Shown here one piece after another: positions 36,730-46,020 of a DNA stretch of 64,000 bases. Position 1 is the first letter of the stretch, and each line of letters begins with the position of its first letter. Below the pieces are notes generated by a model, which was not told the origin of the DNA, searched no databases, and worked only from the letters and a program-made list of their open reading frames with translations. Both the position numbers and the translations under genes were made by a program. Source of the stretch: RHKX01 sp963784885 (GTDB lineage: Bacteria; Actinomycetota; Thermoleophilia; Solirubrobacterales; 70-9); the NCBI GenBank assembly GCA_963784885.1, contig CAWATA010000004.1, positions 248,001 to 312,000 on the forward strand, given 5' to 3'.

Positions 36730-36803
36730 GGGGCTGTAGCTCAGTTGGCTAGAGCGTCCGGCTGGCAGCCGGGAGGTCAAGGGTTCGAATCCCTTCAGCT
36801 CCA
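36730..36803 (+). tRNA. tRNA-Ala (anticodon GGC)
   Basis: 74 nt cloverleaf. Acceptor GGGGCTG pairs with CAGCTCC, D arm GCTC/GAGC, anticodon arm TCCGG/CCGGG around CTGGCAG (anticodon GGC, reads GCC), T arm AAGGG/CCCTT around TTCGAAT, discriminator A. CCA is not encoded. The only RNA gene I can support in the window. Confidence 0.95.
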
Positions 36804-36868
36804 TCCCACGTTCCGATGGCACCCGATCCACCTTGCGCTCGCCGCGATGAGCCTGTTTGATCTGCGCC

Positions 36869-38527
36869 ATGAGCAACAGCCGTCGTCTCGTCCCAGTCCT
36901 CGTCCTCGCCGCCATGGCGGCATTCGTCCTGGCCCCCGCCGCCGACGCGAAGCCGAAGGGCTTCAAGTTCGGCGTCACCGCCGCTGAGGTCACCCCGCAC
37001 TCGGCGATCTTCTGGGCCCGAGCGACCTCGCCCGGCAAGACCTATGTCCAGATCAAGCGCAACGGCAAGCTCGGCGGCTGCCGGCCGAACCGGCTGCCGA
37101 AGGGCCGGAAGGTGAAGGCGAAGCGCGACAACGACCTGACCGTCCAGAAGCGGATCGGCGGCCTCAAGCCGGACACCGGCTACAACTATCGCTTCTGCAC
37201 CAAGAGCGGCGGCTACAGCGCCACCGGACACTTCGTCACCGCCCCGCCGAAGAAGTCGAAGCGGACGATCCGCTTCGCCCTGGCCGGCGACCAGGACGCG
37301 CGGGCGATCCCGGGCGAGGAGCATCCCTACTGGAACGACTTCGAGGTCTGGGACGCGATCCGCCAGCAGGGGAACGACTTCAACGTCCTGATGGGCGACA
37401 CGATCTACTCCGACACCGAGGTACCCGGCTACACGCTCGAGGACGTCGCGCTGACGGTCAAGCAGAAGTGGAGCGCGTACAAGACGAACCTGAAGATGAA
37501 GCCGTGGTGGAAGGCCCGCAGCACCGGCGCCTACTACGCGCACTGGGACGACCACGAGTTCGTCAACGACTTCTCGCGCGAGGAGAACAAGTTCCCCTAC
37601 ACCAACGACGGCGTCTTCCAGGGCGTCAACAAGATCAACGGCGAGAAGCTCTACAAGCGCGGCGTCCAGGCGTTCCGCGACTACAACCCGGTCGACTACT
37701 CGAAGAAGACGGGCCTGTACCGGCATGAGCGCTGGGGCAAGAACCTCGAGGTCTTCTTCCTCGACGAGCGCTCCTTCCGCTCCTCGAGCGCCGACTACAA
37801 CGGCGACTGCGACAACCCGGCCGGCAGCGGCGATCCCGATCTCGCGCCGACCGCACCGCAGAGCACGCGCAACGCGTTCTCGGTGATTGCGCCGCCGCTC
37901 GCGAACCCGGTCCCGCCGAACTGCCTCGACGCGATCAACGACCCGGACCGGACGATGCTCGGCAGCAAACAGCTGAAGACGTTCAAGGACGACATCAAGA
38001 ATTCCGACGCGACGTTCAAGGTGATCTTCAACGAGGTCCCGATTCAGCAGTTCTACGCGTTGCCATACGACCGCTGGGAGGGCTACGCGGCCGAGCGCAA
38101 GGATCTGCTCCGGTTCCTCAGGAACAAGATCGACAACTCCGTCTTCCTGACGACGGACGTCCACGCGAACATGGTCAACGACGCCCGCTTCAACACGCTC
38201 GGCGGTTCCGGCGTCAAGGACTCGGGGATCCTCGACATCACGACCGGCCCGGTCGCGACGGCGAACTATGCCCTCGAGATCAGCGATGCGGTCGGCAACC
38301 CCGTGGCAGGTGCTCTCGTGACGAGCCTGTTCCTGCAGCCGCAGCCGCCGGCTGGTGTCGGAATGCAGTGCGCCGCAACCAACCAGTTCAGCTACGCCGA
38401 GGTCGAGGTGACCAAGCAGCAGCTGACCGTCGACCTCCTCGACGATCAGGATCAGCCGGTCATGAACACCGGCGATGCGTCGACGCCGGCGCCGCCCTGC
38501 TCGCAAGTTGTGATCCCGGCCGAGTAG
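36869..38527 (+). CDS. Secreted PhoD-like alkaline phosphatase/phosphodiesterase
   Basis: 552 aa. Signal peptide through about residue 28 (LVLAAMAAFVLAPAADA). A fibronectin-like PhoD N-domain at about 35-125 precedes the metallophosphatase domain, with LMGDTIYSD near 173, YAHWDDHEFVNDF near 222 and LTTDVHANMV near 425 as metal ligands. PhoD enzymes release phosphate from organic esters outside the cell using Ca2+/Fe3+. ATG 36869 starts the signal peptide; a longer frame from 36857 is possible. Confidence 0.88.
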   Translation: MSNSRRLVPVLVLAAMAAFVLAPAADAKPKGFKFGVTAAEVTPHSAIFWARATSPGKTYVQIKRNGKLGGCRPNRLPKGRKVKAKRDNDLTVQKRIGGLKPDTGYNYRFCTKSGGYSATGHFVTAPPKKSKRTIRFALAGDQDARAIPGEEHPYWNDFEVWDAIRQQGNDFNVLMGDTIYSDTEVPGYTLEDVALTVKQKWSAYKTNLKMKPWWKARSTGAYYAHWDDHEFVNDFSREENKFPYTNDGVFQGVNKINGEKLYKRGVQAFRDYNPVDYSKKTGLYRHERWGKNLEVFFLDERSFRSSSADYNGDCDNPAGSGDPDLAPTAPQSTRNAFSVIAPPLANPVPPNCLDAINDPDRTMLGSKQLKTFKDDIKNSDATFKVIFNEVPIQQFYALPYDRWEGYAAERKDLLRFLRNKIDNSVFLTTDVHANMVNDARFNTLGGSGVKDSGILDITTGPVATANYALEISDAVGNPVAGALVTSLFLQPQPPAGVGMQCAATNQFSYAEVEVTKQQLTVDLLDDQDQPVMNTGDASTPAPPCSQVVIPAE

Positions 38528-38613
38528 CCGCCGGCCTCCGGCCCGGGCGTACGATCGCCCGGTGCCGGCGGATCGCGCTGGCCGGGGAGATCGCAGCGGT
38601 CGGCGACCGGCTC

Positions 38614-38631
38614 GGGCTCGGACTCGAGCCC
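38614..38631 (+). terminator. Hairpin upstream of leuS promoter
   Basis: GGGCTCG and CGAGCCC form a perfect 7-bp stem around GACT, 87 nt after the phosphatase stop and 6 nt before the leuS -10 box. Could end the upstream transcript or bind a regulator. Confidence 0.45.
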
Positions 38632-38637
38632 GCCTCC

Positions 38638-38643
38638 TAGACT
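38638..38643 (+). promoter_or_regulatory. -10 box ahead of leuS
   Basis: TAGACT, 10 nt before ATG 38654. Confidence 0.5.
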
Positions 38644-38653
38644 TGCGCATCCG

Positions 38654-41203
38654 ATGAGCACGATGACCGGAAACGACTACGACGACGGCGGGCACGCTGC
38701 CCGTTACGACGCCCGCGCGATCGAGTCGAAGTGGCAGGCCGTCTGGGCCGAGGAGAAGACCTGGGAGGTGCCGAATCCCGGCGACCCGGGCTTCGATCCC
38801 GACAAGCTCAAGGCCTACGTGCTCGTGATGCTTCCCTACCCCTCCGGGGATCCGCACGTCGGACACCTCAAGGTCTACTCCGTCGGCGACGCGATCGCGC
38901 ACTACCGGCGCCGCAACGGCTACGGGGTCCTGCAGCCGATGGGCTATGACTCCTTCGGCCTGCCGGCCGAGAATCACGCGATCCGGACCGGTGAGCACCC
39001 GCGCATCTCGACCGAGCGTTCGATCGCGAGCTTCCGCCGCCAGTTCGTCGACTGGGGCATCTCGATCGACTGGAGCCGCGAGCTCTCGACATCCTCGCCC
39101 GAGTACTACCGCTGGACGCAGTGGATCTTCCTGCGCCTGTTCGAGGCCGGCCTCGCCTACCGGACCGAGGCCGCCGTCCAGTGGTGCCCGAAGGACCAGA
39201 CCGTCCTCGCCAACGAGCAGGTGATCGAAGGGCGCTGTGAGCGCTGCGGCACCGAGGTCGTCCCGAAGAAGCTCGAGCAGTGGTACTTCCGGATCACCGA
39301 GTACGCGGATCGCCTCCTCGCCGACTTCGACCGGCTCGAGTCCTGGCCCGAGCACGTCGTGACGATGCAGCGCAACTGGATCGGCCGATCCGAGGGCGCC
39401 GAGGCCGTCTTCCGCTGCGAGGACCCCGAGATCGACTTCCCCGTGTTCACCACCCGTCCCGACACCCTCTACGGCGCCACGTTCTTCGTGCTCGCGCCCG
39501 AGCACCCGGATCTCGACCGGTTGATCGAGGGGACCGGCAACGCCGACGAGGTCCGCGAGTACGTCGCTGCGGCGCTCCGCCAGACGACGGGGGAGCGCGG
39601 CGACGAGGACCGCGAGAAGACGGGCGTGCGCCTCGAGCGCACCGTCGTCAATCCCGTCAACGGCGAGCAGATCCCGATGTTCGTGGCTGACTACGTGCTG
39701 ATGGAGTACGGGACCGGCGCGATCATGGCGGTACCCGCTCACGACCAGCGGGACTTCGAGTTCGCGCGTAAGTTCGATCTGCCGGTGCGCCAGGTGGTCG
39801 CTCCGGCCGACGGCTCCGAGGTGGCCGCCGGCGAGGCATTCGTCACCCAGTCCGAGGATGTCCGCATCGTCAACTCCGGCGACCTGGACGGACTGACGCC
39901 GGCGGCCGCGAAGAAGACGATCATCGACGAGCTCGAGAGCGAGGGAACCGGGCGGCTCGCCGTCAACTATCGCCTCCGCGACTGGCTGCTCTCGCGGCAG
40001 CGCTATTGGGGCTGCCCGATTCCGATCGTCCACTGTCCGGCCTGCGGAGCGGTGCCGGTGCCCGACGACCAACTGCCGGTCGAGCTGCCCGAGATCGAGG
40101 ACTACCGGCCGAAGGGCAAGAGCCCGCTCGCGACCGCGACCGACTGGGTTGAGACGACCTGCCCGCGCTGTGGTGGTCCGGGTCACCGCGAGACCGACAC
40201 GATGGACACCTTCGTCGACTCCTCCTGGTACTTCCTCCGCTACCTCGATCCCAACGACACCGAGCTCCCGTTCGACCGCGACATCGCCGACCACTGGATG
40301 CCGGTCGACCAGTACATCGGCGGAGTCGAGCACGCGATCCTGCACCTGATGTACGCGCGCTTCTTCACGAAGGCGCTCGCCGACGAGGGGCTGATCGGCG
40401 TCCAGGAGCCGTTCGCGAACCTCTTCACGCAGGGCATGATCACCCGAGACGGCGCGAAGATGAGCAAGTCGAAGGGGAACGTCGTCGATCCCGCCGAGTA
40501 CGTCTCGCGCTACGGCGCCGACACCGCTCGCACCTACGTCTGCTTCATGGGGCCGCCGGACCGCGGCGGCGACTGGGTCGACGAGGGCGTCGACGGCGTC
40601 CAGCGCTTCCTCTCGAGGCTCTGGCGCCTCGCCGCCGGACTGCCGGCCGCCGGCGAGTCGCAGGCACCGTTCGATCGCGACTGGCAGCGGAACACCGAGG
40701 GTCCGGCCCGCGAGCTGCTGGCCAAGGCGCACTGGGCGATCGACAAGGCGACCCGCGACTTCGAGCGCGACTTTCAGTTCAACACCGTGATCGCAGCGGT
40801 GATGGAGCTCGTCAACGACTCCTACCGCCTCCGCGACGAGCTCGCCGGTGACTCCGACGGCGAGCTCGCCCTTCGCTTCGCGGCGGCGACGGCGGGCTCG
40901 CTGATCTTCCCGTTCGCGCCGCACCTCGGGGCCGAGGTCTGGGAGACGGTCGCGGGCGGCCGGGTCTGGGAGGAACCCTGGCCGGTCGCCGACGAGGCCC
41001 TCCTCGCCAAGGACGTGATCACGCTCGTCGTCCAGGTCAACGGCAAACTCCGCGACCGGATCGAGGTGCCCGCCGACGCCGGCGAGGAGCAGATCCTGGA
41101 GCTCGTGCACGCGAGCGCTCGGGTCGCGGAGTTCCTCGACGGGCGCCGGCCGGCCAAGGAGATCGTGGTCCCGGGTCGCCTGGTGAACCTGGTCGTGCAC
41201 TGA
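38654..41203 (+). CDS. leuS: Leucyl-tRNA synthetase
   Basis: 849 aa class I enzyme. LPYPSGDPHVGHLKVY holds the HIGH-type motif, a zinc-type CERCG and CPACG/CPRCG pair lie in the middle, the CP1 editing domain follows (TTRPDTLYGATFFVLAPEH), and KMSKSKGNVV is near residue 605. Domain order is the bacterial type. A 1671-codon antisense frame covers this gene and the phosphatase; it is a codon-bias shadow. Confidence 0.97.
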   Translation: MSTMTGNDYDDGGHAARYDARAIESKWQAVWAEEKTWEVPNPGDPGFDPDKLKAYVLVMLPYPSGDPHVGHLKVYSVGDAIAHYRRRNGYGVLQPMGYDSFGLPAENHAIRTGEHPRISTERSIASFRRQFVDWGISIDWSRELSTSSPEYYRWTQWIFLRLFEAGLAYRTEAAVQWCPKDQTVLANEQVIEGRCERCGTEVVPKKLEQWYFRITEYADRLLADFDRLESWPEHVVTMQRNWIGRSEGAEAVFRCEDPEIDFPVFTTRPDTLYGATFFVLAPEHPDLDRLIEGTGNADEVREYVAAALRQTTGERGDEDREKTGVRLERTVVNPVNGEQIPMFVADYVLMEYGTGAIMAVPAHDQRDFEFARKFDLPVRQVVAPADGSEVAAGEAFVTQSEDVRIVNSGDLDGLTPAAAKKTIIDELESEGTGRLAVNYRLRDWLLSRQRYWGCPIPIVHCPACGAVPVPDDQLPVELPEIEDYRPKGKSPLATATDWVETTCPRCGGPGHRETDTMDTFVDSSWYFLRYLDPNDTELPFDRDIADHWMPVDQYIGGVEHAILHLMYARFFTKALADEGLIGVQEPFANLFTQGMITRDGAKMSKSKGNVVDPAEYVSRYGADTARTYVCFMGPPDRGGDWVDEGVDGVQRFLSRLWRLAAGLPAAGESQAPFDRDWQRNTEGPARELLAKAHWAIDKATRDFERDFQFNTVIAAVMELVNDSYRLRDELAGDSDGELALRFAAATAGSLIFPFAPHLGAEVWETVAGGRVWEEPWPVADEALLAKDVITLVVQVNGKLRDRIEVPADAGEEQILELVHASARVAEFLDGRRPAKEIVVPGRLVNLVVH

Positions 41204-41215
41204 TCGGCAACCGGC

Positions 41216-41231
41216 TGCGACCGCGGTCGCA
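41216..41231. repeat. 16-bp perfect palindrome after leuS
   Basis: TGCGACCG followed by CGGTCGCA with no spacer, 13 nt after the leuS stop. An operator for the following cupin gene or a terminator element. Confidence 0.4.
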
Positions 41232-41256
41232 CACCCGTCGTCGGGCGCCGGTCTGG

Positions 41257-41262
41257 TAGAAA
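41257..41262 (+). promoter_or_regulatory. -10-like box of cupin gene
   Basis: TAGAAA, 7 nt before ATG 41270; deviates from TANNNT in the last base. Confidence 0.35.
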
Positions 41263-41269
41263 CCCGCTG

Positions 41270-41671
41270 ATGCTCGTCAGGCGCTTCTCCGATGCCGCCG
41301 TCCAGGACTTCCACCGGCTCAGCTCCCACATCCTCATGGATGCCGGTGAGCTCGGCTCGCGTCACATGACCGTCACCTGGATCGAGGTGCCCCCGGATAC
41401 CGAGCAGGAGCTCCACTCCCACGAGGAGGCGGAGCAGGTCTACGTCGTCGTGCGGGGCACCGCGGCGCTCTCCGCGGCCGGTGACACCGAGGAGCTCGAG
41501 CCGGGCGACCTCGCCCTGATCCCGCCCGCCAGTGATCACGTGATCGCCAACCGCGGCACCGAGACCCTGGCGCTCGTCTCGGTCCAGTCGCCCGCGGTCT
41601 CCGTCGAGGAGACGATCGGCCGCCAGTCGGCGGCGATCGTCGGCTACGACGGCGACGACGACGAGTACTGA
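41270..41671 (+). CDS. Small cupin-domain protein
   Basis: 133 aa single cupin barrel. The metal-binding motif 1 reads QELHSHEEAEQVYVVVRG and motif 2 LEPGDLALIPPASDHVIAN. Two His, one Glu and a later His give a complete metal site. The enzymatic or binding role is unknown. Starts 7 nt after a TAGAAA box and ends with an acidic tail. Confidence 0.85.
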   Translation: MLVRRFSDAAVQDFHRLSSHILMDAGELGSRHMTVTWIEVPPDTEQELHSHEEAEQVYVVVRGTAALSAAGDTEELEPGDLALIPPASDHVIANRGTETLALVSVQSPAVSVEETIGRQSAAIVGYDGDDDEY

Positions 41672-42050
41672 GCCGAGCGCGCCTCCGAGCGGCGGGCCCG
41701 TTGGCCATCGGTGGCCCGGCCGAGCGGCGGGGCACCCTCCAGGTCCGCCGAGTGGTGGGGGCACCCTTCAAGCCGACCGAGCGCCGCTCCCGACGGCCTC
41801 CGGCGCTGTCGGAGTTCGGCCTTCTGGAGCGCCGCTCGGCCTTCGGTTGACGCTTGCCGCCGCCGCTCGACGGCTGTTGGTGGTGAGCAGGGGGGTGGGT
41901 GCGATTGCCGTTCACTGTGAACGGTTTTCGCACCCACGGTTCCCGCCCGGGCTCGCCGCCGGGCTCCGCGTGCGCCTATCGTCACGGCTGCGCGAGGCTC
42001 CTTGACTCCGGCGGTGCCACCCGTGCGCCGCCGGCGCCGATCATCGGCTC
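41672..42050. other. 379-bp intergenic region with repeats and a long dyad
   Basis: No convincing gene on either strand. CCGAGCGGCGGG occurs twice (41685 and 41720), GAGCGCCGCTC twice (about 41779 and 41828), and an imperfect 24-bp direct repeat (19 matches) begins at 41729 and 41758. The striking element is the dyad at 41895-41937. Confidence 0.6.
41895..41937. repeat. Two-part perfect dyad (43 nt)
   Basis: Outer arms GTGGGTGCGA (41895-41904) and TCGCACCCAC (41928-41937) pair over 10 bp; inner arms CCGTTCAC (41908-41915) and GTGAACGG (41917-41924) pair over 8 bp around one T. Two 3-nt segments separate inner from outer stem. No T tract follows. Confidence 0.75.
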
Positions 42051-42617
42051 ATGGGCATGAGCAGGCTGCAGATGGCCGTCTTCGCCGCGATCGGGGTCGC
42101 GGTGCTGCTGCTCGGCATCCGGGCCGTCCGCGAGCCGGGGACCGAGCCGCCCGGAAGCGGGGCTGCGCTCGCGCAGACCCCGGTCGGCGGCGCCGCGTCG
42201 CCGGCCAACGGCGACGTCGTGGTGCACGTCGCCGGGGCGGTCGCCGACCCCGGCGTCTATCGGCTGCCCGCTGGATCGCGGGTTGCCGACGCAGTCGAGC
42301 GGGCCGGCGGGGCGAGCGCCCGCGGTGACCCCGACTCCGTCAACCTCGCGGCCCGGCTCGCCGACGGCCAGCAGGTCGTCGTGCCGGGGCGCGGAGCGGG
42401 GGAGGGGACCGTCGCCGCCGAGGACGGGCCGATCAGCCTCGGTTCGGCCGACCAGGCGGACCTCGAGACGATCGACGGGATCGGACCGGTGACGGCGGCC
42501 GACATCATCGCCTTCCGCGACGAGCATGGAGGAGTCGCGTCGATCGAGGACCTCGACGAGGTCCCCGGCATCGGGCCCGCGACCATCGAATCGCTCCGCG
42601 AGCGGCTCCAGCCCTGA
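42051..42617 (+). CDS. comEA: ComEA family DNA-binding protein
   Basis: 188 aa. N-terminal transmembrane anchor (about 7-22), a low-complexity spacer, an SLBB domain at about 58-110 (VVVHVAGAVADPGVYRLPAG) and a helix-hairpin-helix pair at about 125-188 (LETIDGIGPVTAADIIAFR, VPGIGPATIESL). It captures extracellular DNA for import in competent bacteria. Start ATG 42051 or 42057. Seven nt before comEC. Confidence 0.92.
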   Translation: MGMSRLQMAVFAAIGVAVLLLGIRAVREPGTEPPGSGAALAQTPVGGAASPANGDVVVHVAGAVADPGVYRLPAGSRVADAVERAGGASARGDPDSVNLAARLADGQQVVVPGRGAGEGTVAAEDGPISLGSADQADLETIDGIGPVTAADIIAFRDEHGGVASIEDLDEVPGIGPATIESLRERLQP

Positions 42618-42623
42618 CGACCG

Positions 42624-44987
42624 GTGCAGCCGGCGGCGTGGTCGGGCTGGTGGCGGCACGCGGCCCTGGCGGGCATCGTCGCGGGCCTGCTCGCGGCGCC
42701 CGCGCTGACGGCACCCGCGGGGTGGGGCGCGTGCGTGCTCGCCGGCGGCGGGGCCCTGGCGGTCGCTCAGGCGCACTCGCTGCGAACCGGGGCGGTGGGC
42801 CGCGCGGCGGCGATCTCGGTGCTGATGGCCGTGGCAGCCCTCGGTACCCTCGCCGGTCTCGGGCTCGGATCGGCCCGTCTCGACGCGATCGACTCGGGAG
42901 CGCTTCGTGGGACGCCCGGTCAGCGTCTCGCCGTGAGCGGCTGGGTCACCGCGCAACCGCGCCGGTCCTTCGGCGAGGTGCGGGTGCAGGTCGACACGCC
43001 GGCCGGGCGGCTGGTCGTCATCGCGCCCGAGCCGGTCCCCGGCCTCTCGGTCGGCGAGGCGGTCGCCGCCCGCGGGACCCTTCGGGAGCCGGACGACTTC
43101 CGCGCCGCCGAGCTCGAGCGCGCCGGCGCGGCCCTCGAGCTCGCCGCAACCCGGATCCGCCCCCTCGCCGGCAGCAGGGGCGGGATCGAGGGAGCCGTCG
43201 ATCGGGTCCGCACGCGCGCGGAGACGGCTCTCGGGGCCGGCCTCGATCCGGGCGAAGAGGCGCTGGCGCGCGGCTTCGTCCTCGGTCAGGACGATCGCAT
43301 CGACCCGCTCGTCCGCGAGCAGTTTCGTCGTGCCGGGCTCAGCCACCTGCTCGCCGTCTCGGGCCAGAACGTGGTCCTCCTCGCCATCCTCGCCGGGGCC
43401 GGGATGGCCCTGTTCGGGGTCGGCCTGCGCGCCCGCCTCGCGGCGACGGTGCTGATCATCGCCCTCTACGTCCCGGTCGCCGGCGCCGGCCCCTCGATCC
43501 AGCGTGCCGGCGCGATGGGCGCAGCGGCGATCCTCGCGACCCTCGCCGGGCGGCTCCCGGGCCGTGCCTATCCGCCGTTGCTGGCGGCCGTCGCCACGCT
43601 GCTGATCAACCCGCGCTTCGGCGGCGACGTCGGCTGGCAGCTCAGCTTCGCCGCCGTCGCCGGGATCATGCTCTGGGCCGGCCCGGCACGCGACCTGATC
43701 GCCGAGCGGCTTCCGGCCCGGCTACCGCAGTCGCTCTCCCGGGCCCTCGCCGACGGCGCCGCGATGACGCTCGCGGCGACGATCGCGACGGCACCGCTGA
43801 TCGCCCACGACTTCGAGCGACTGTCGCTGGCGTCGATACCGGCCAACCTGCTCGTCCTGCCGGCGGTCGCGCCGGTCATGTGGATCGGCATGCTGACCGG
43901 TCTCATCGCCCAGGTTCCCGGCCTACCGACCGCTCCGCTCGGGACCGTCGAGGGCCCGCTGATCGACTGGATCGCGCTCGTCGCGCGGGTGCTCGGCTCT
44001 CCCACCTGGGCCGAGGCGGAGGTGGGAGGCGGCGGGCCGGTCGCGATCGTCGTCGGCTATCTCTCGGCTTCGGCCGCGGTCGCCGTCGCGCTGGCGACGC
44101 TGCGCCGCCGCCGGCGGTTGGCGCTCGCTCCGGCGGCGCGGGCATTCGCGGCGACGGTGGCGCTGGCGGCGCTCGTGCTCGCGCTGGTCGGCGACGGCTC
44201 CGACAGCCGTCCGGCGACGAGCGGCCTCCGGGTGACCGGTCTCGACGTCGGCCAGGGCGATGCAGTCCTGATCGAGCGCCCGGTCGGGGCGCCGATACTC
44301 GTCGACGCCGGCCCGCCCGGAGGAGCCGCCGCAGACGCGCTCGAGCGGCTCGGCGTCGACTCGCTCGCGGCGGTGTTCGTCACCCACGATCAGCTCGACC
44401 ATGCTGGTGGCCTGAGCGAAGTGCTCGCCGGGCGCCGCGTGGAGGCCGTGGTCCGGGGACGGCCCGCTCCGGCCGTCGACGCGGCGGCCCGCGCCGCCGG
44501 CGCCCGGGTCCTGGCGGTGGCCGAGGGCAGCGCGCTCCGCTTCGGGGCGCTGCGGGTCGATGTCCTCTGGCCGCCCCGTGACGATCCGGGCGCGGCGGAC
44601 CCGAACGCCGGGTCGCTCGTCCTCGCCGCCGGCTGGCACGGCTGGGACGTCCTGCTGACCGGTGACGCCGAAGCGGAGGCGACCCACCTCGTCCCCGGTC
44701 CTTTCGACGTCCTCAAGGTCGCCCATCACGGCAGCGACGACGCCGGCCTCGGCTCGCTCCTCGATCGATCGGTTCCGCGAGTCGCGCTGATCGAGGTCGG
44801 CGCCGGCAACTCCTATGGACACCCGACCGACGCGACGATCGGGACGCTCGCCGGGCGCGGAATCTGCACTCTGCGCACCGATCTCGACGGTGACGCAGCG
44901 ATCGAGCTCGGGCCCGGGGGGATCGAAGTGGCGACCACGCGCGGGGCCGGGACGGCCGGCCGGCCGGGATGCGCGCCTGGACGGTGA
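42624..44987 (+). CDS. comEC: DNA internalisation channel ComEC/Rec2
   Basis: 787 aa from GTG. N-terminal helices and DUF4131-like domain, the Competence membrane domain at about 220-490 (SHLLAVSGQNVVLLAILAG), and a C-terminal metallo-beta-lactamase domain with VTHDQLDHAGGL and VAHHGSDDAG as metal ligands. The order comEA-comEC-holA is common in bacteria, but comEA and comEC alone do not prove competence; no pilus genes are in the window. Confidence 0.93.
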   Translation: MQPAAWSGWWRHAALAGIVAGLLAAPALTAPAGWGACVLAGGGALAVAQAHSLRTGAVGRAAAISVLMAVAALGTLAGLGLGSARLDAIDSGALRGTPGQRLAVSGWVTAQPRRSFGEVRVQVDTPAGRLVVIAPEPVPGLSVGEAVAARGTLREPDDFRAAELERAGAALELAATRIRPLAGSRGGIEGAVDRVRTRAETALGAGLDPGEEALARGFVLGQDDRIDPLVREQFRRAGLSHLLAVSGQNVVLLAILAGAGMALFGVGLRARLAATVLIIALYVPVAGAGPSIQRAGAMGAAAILATLAGRLPGRAYPPLLAAVATLLINPRFGGDVGWQLSFAAVAGIMLWAGPARDLIAERLPARLPQSLSRALADGAAMTLAATIATAPLIAHDFERLSLASIPANLLVLPAVAPVMWIGMLTGLIAQVPGLPTAPLGTVEGPLIDWIALVARVLGSPTWAEAEVGGGGPVAIVVGYLSASAAVAVALATLRRRRRLALAPAARAFAATVALAALVLALVGDGSDSRPATSGLRVTGLDVGQGDAVLIERPVGAPILVDAGPPGGAAADALERLGVDSLAAVFVTHDQLDHAGGLSEVLAGRRVEAVVRGRPAPAVDAAARAAGARVLAVAEGSALRFGALRVDVLWPPRDDPGAADPNAGSLVLAAGWHGWDVLLTGDAEAEATHLVPGPFDVLKVAHHGSDDAGLGSLLDRSVPRVALIEVGAGNSYGHPTDATIGTLAGRGICTLRTDLDGDAAIELGPGGIEVATTRGAGTAGRPGCAPGR

Positions 44988-45005
44988 TCGGACCGCACCC
45001 GGACG

Positions 45006-45011
45006 TAGACT
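45006..45011 (+). promoter_or_regulatory. -10 box of leaderless holA
   Basis: TAGACT, 7 nt before GTG 45019. Confidence 0.55.
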
Positions 45012-45018
45012 CAGGCCG

Positions 45019-46002
45019 GTGGCCGACGAGATGCGATCCGCGTACCTGTTCGCCGGGGACGACGCCGCGAAGCTCTCGGCGACGCTGAACCGGCTGCGGG
45101 CGCGGGCCGAGCGGGAGGGCGGGGCGGGCGCCCTGGAGGACTTCAGCGCCGGCGCCGGCGCCGCCCCCGACGTGGATGCCCTCGTCGGAGCGATCCCGGC
45201 GATGTCGCTGACGGCTTCGCGGCGTTACCTGCTCGCCGACGGAGTCGAACGCTGGAAGGCGGCCGACGTCGAGCGGGTGGCGGGCGGCCTCGCCGCAGCG
45301 ACCCCCGACGTCACCGTCGTCCTCGTGGCCCGCGGAAAGGTCCCGAAGGGCCTCGCGGAGGCGGTCGAGAGTGCCGGGGGAGAGGTCCGGAGCTTCGCCG
45401 CGCCGAGCAAGCGAGACCTCCCGGGCTGGCTCGTCGCCGGCGCCCGCGAGCGCCGCTTCGCGCTGGCTCCGCAGGCGGCGAGGGCCTTGATCACCCGCGT
45501 CGGCAACAGCACCGAGCGGCTTGCCGTCGAGCTCGACCGGCTCGCGCTCTGGGCCGGCGACGGCGGCGAGGTCGGGCTCGAGGACGTCGAGTCGATGACC
45601 ACCGACAACTCCGAGCGCATGGGGTGGGCGCTGGCCGACGCGATCGTCTCCCGCGACCGCGACCGCTCGGTCGCGACGGCGGAGGAGCTGATCGAGCAGG
45701 GCGAGGCGGTCACCCCGCTCGTCTACGGGATGGCGTCGCGACTCCGCAGCGCATTCGCGGCCGCGGCGGCGATCGAGGCCGGCGAGCCGGCGTCGCGGGT
45801 CGAGGCGTCGTTGCCGATGGCGCCGTACGCGGCGAAGATGCTCGTCCGCTCCGTGCAGGGCGTCGACTCCGCCGACCTCTCGGCGGCGATCGGTGCCGCC
45901 GCCGACCTCGAGTGGTGGACGAGGGGGGGATCCGACTACGACGACGAAGTCGCGCTGACCCTCGCGGTCATGCGGGCGTCGGGCGAGACGGACTCCGGGT
46001 GA
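45019..46002 (+). CDS. holA: DNA polymerase III delta subunit
   Basis: 327 aa. Clamp-loader subunit that opens the beta ring. SAYLFAGDDAAKL at the start, VVLVARGKVPKGLAEAVE and GNSTERLAVELDRLALWAG in domains I-II, and a helical C-terminal domain fit HolA. Start GTG 45019 lies 7 nt after TAGACT; the next in-frame ATG is four codons on. Convergent with rpsT. Confidence 0.92.
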   Translation: MADEMRSAYLFAGDDAAKLSATLNRLRARAEREGGAGALEDFSAGAGAAPDVDALVGAIPAMSLTASRRYLLADGVERWKAADVERVAGGLAAATPDVTVVLVARGKVPKGLAEAVESAGGEVRSFAAPSKRDLPGWLVAGARERRFALAPQAARALITRVGNSTERLAVELDRLALWAGDGGEVGLEDVESMTTDNSERMGWALADAIVSRDRDRSVATAEELIEQGEAVTPLVYGMASRLRSAFAAAAAIEAGEPASRVEASLPMAPYAAKMLVRSVQGVDSADLSAAIGAAADLEWWTRGGSDYDDEVALTLAVMRASGETDSG

Positions 46003-46020
46003 TCGGAATCGGCGGAGCGG

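Noticed and set aside
36749..41764. A 1671-codon open frame on the minus strand
   Set aside because: It is antisense to the phosphatase, leuS and cupin genes, all with intact motifs. Its product is a low-complexity Asp/Arg/Val/Gly string typical of high-GC shadow frames.
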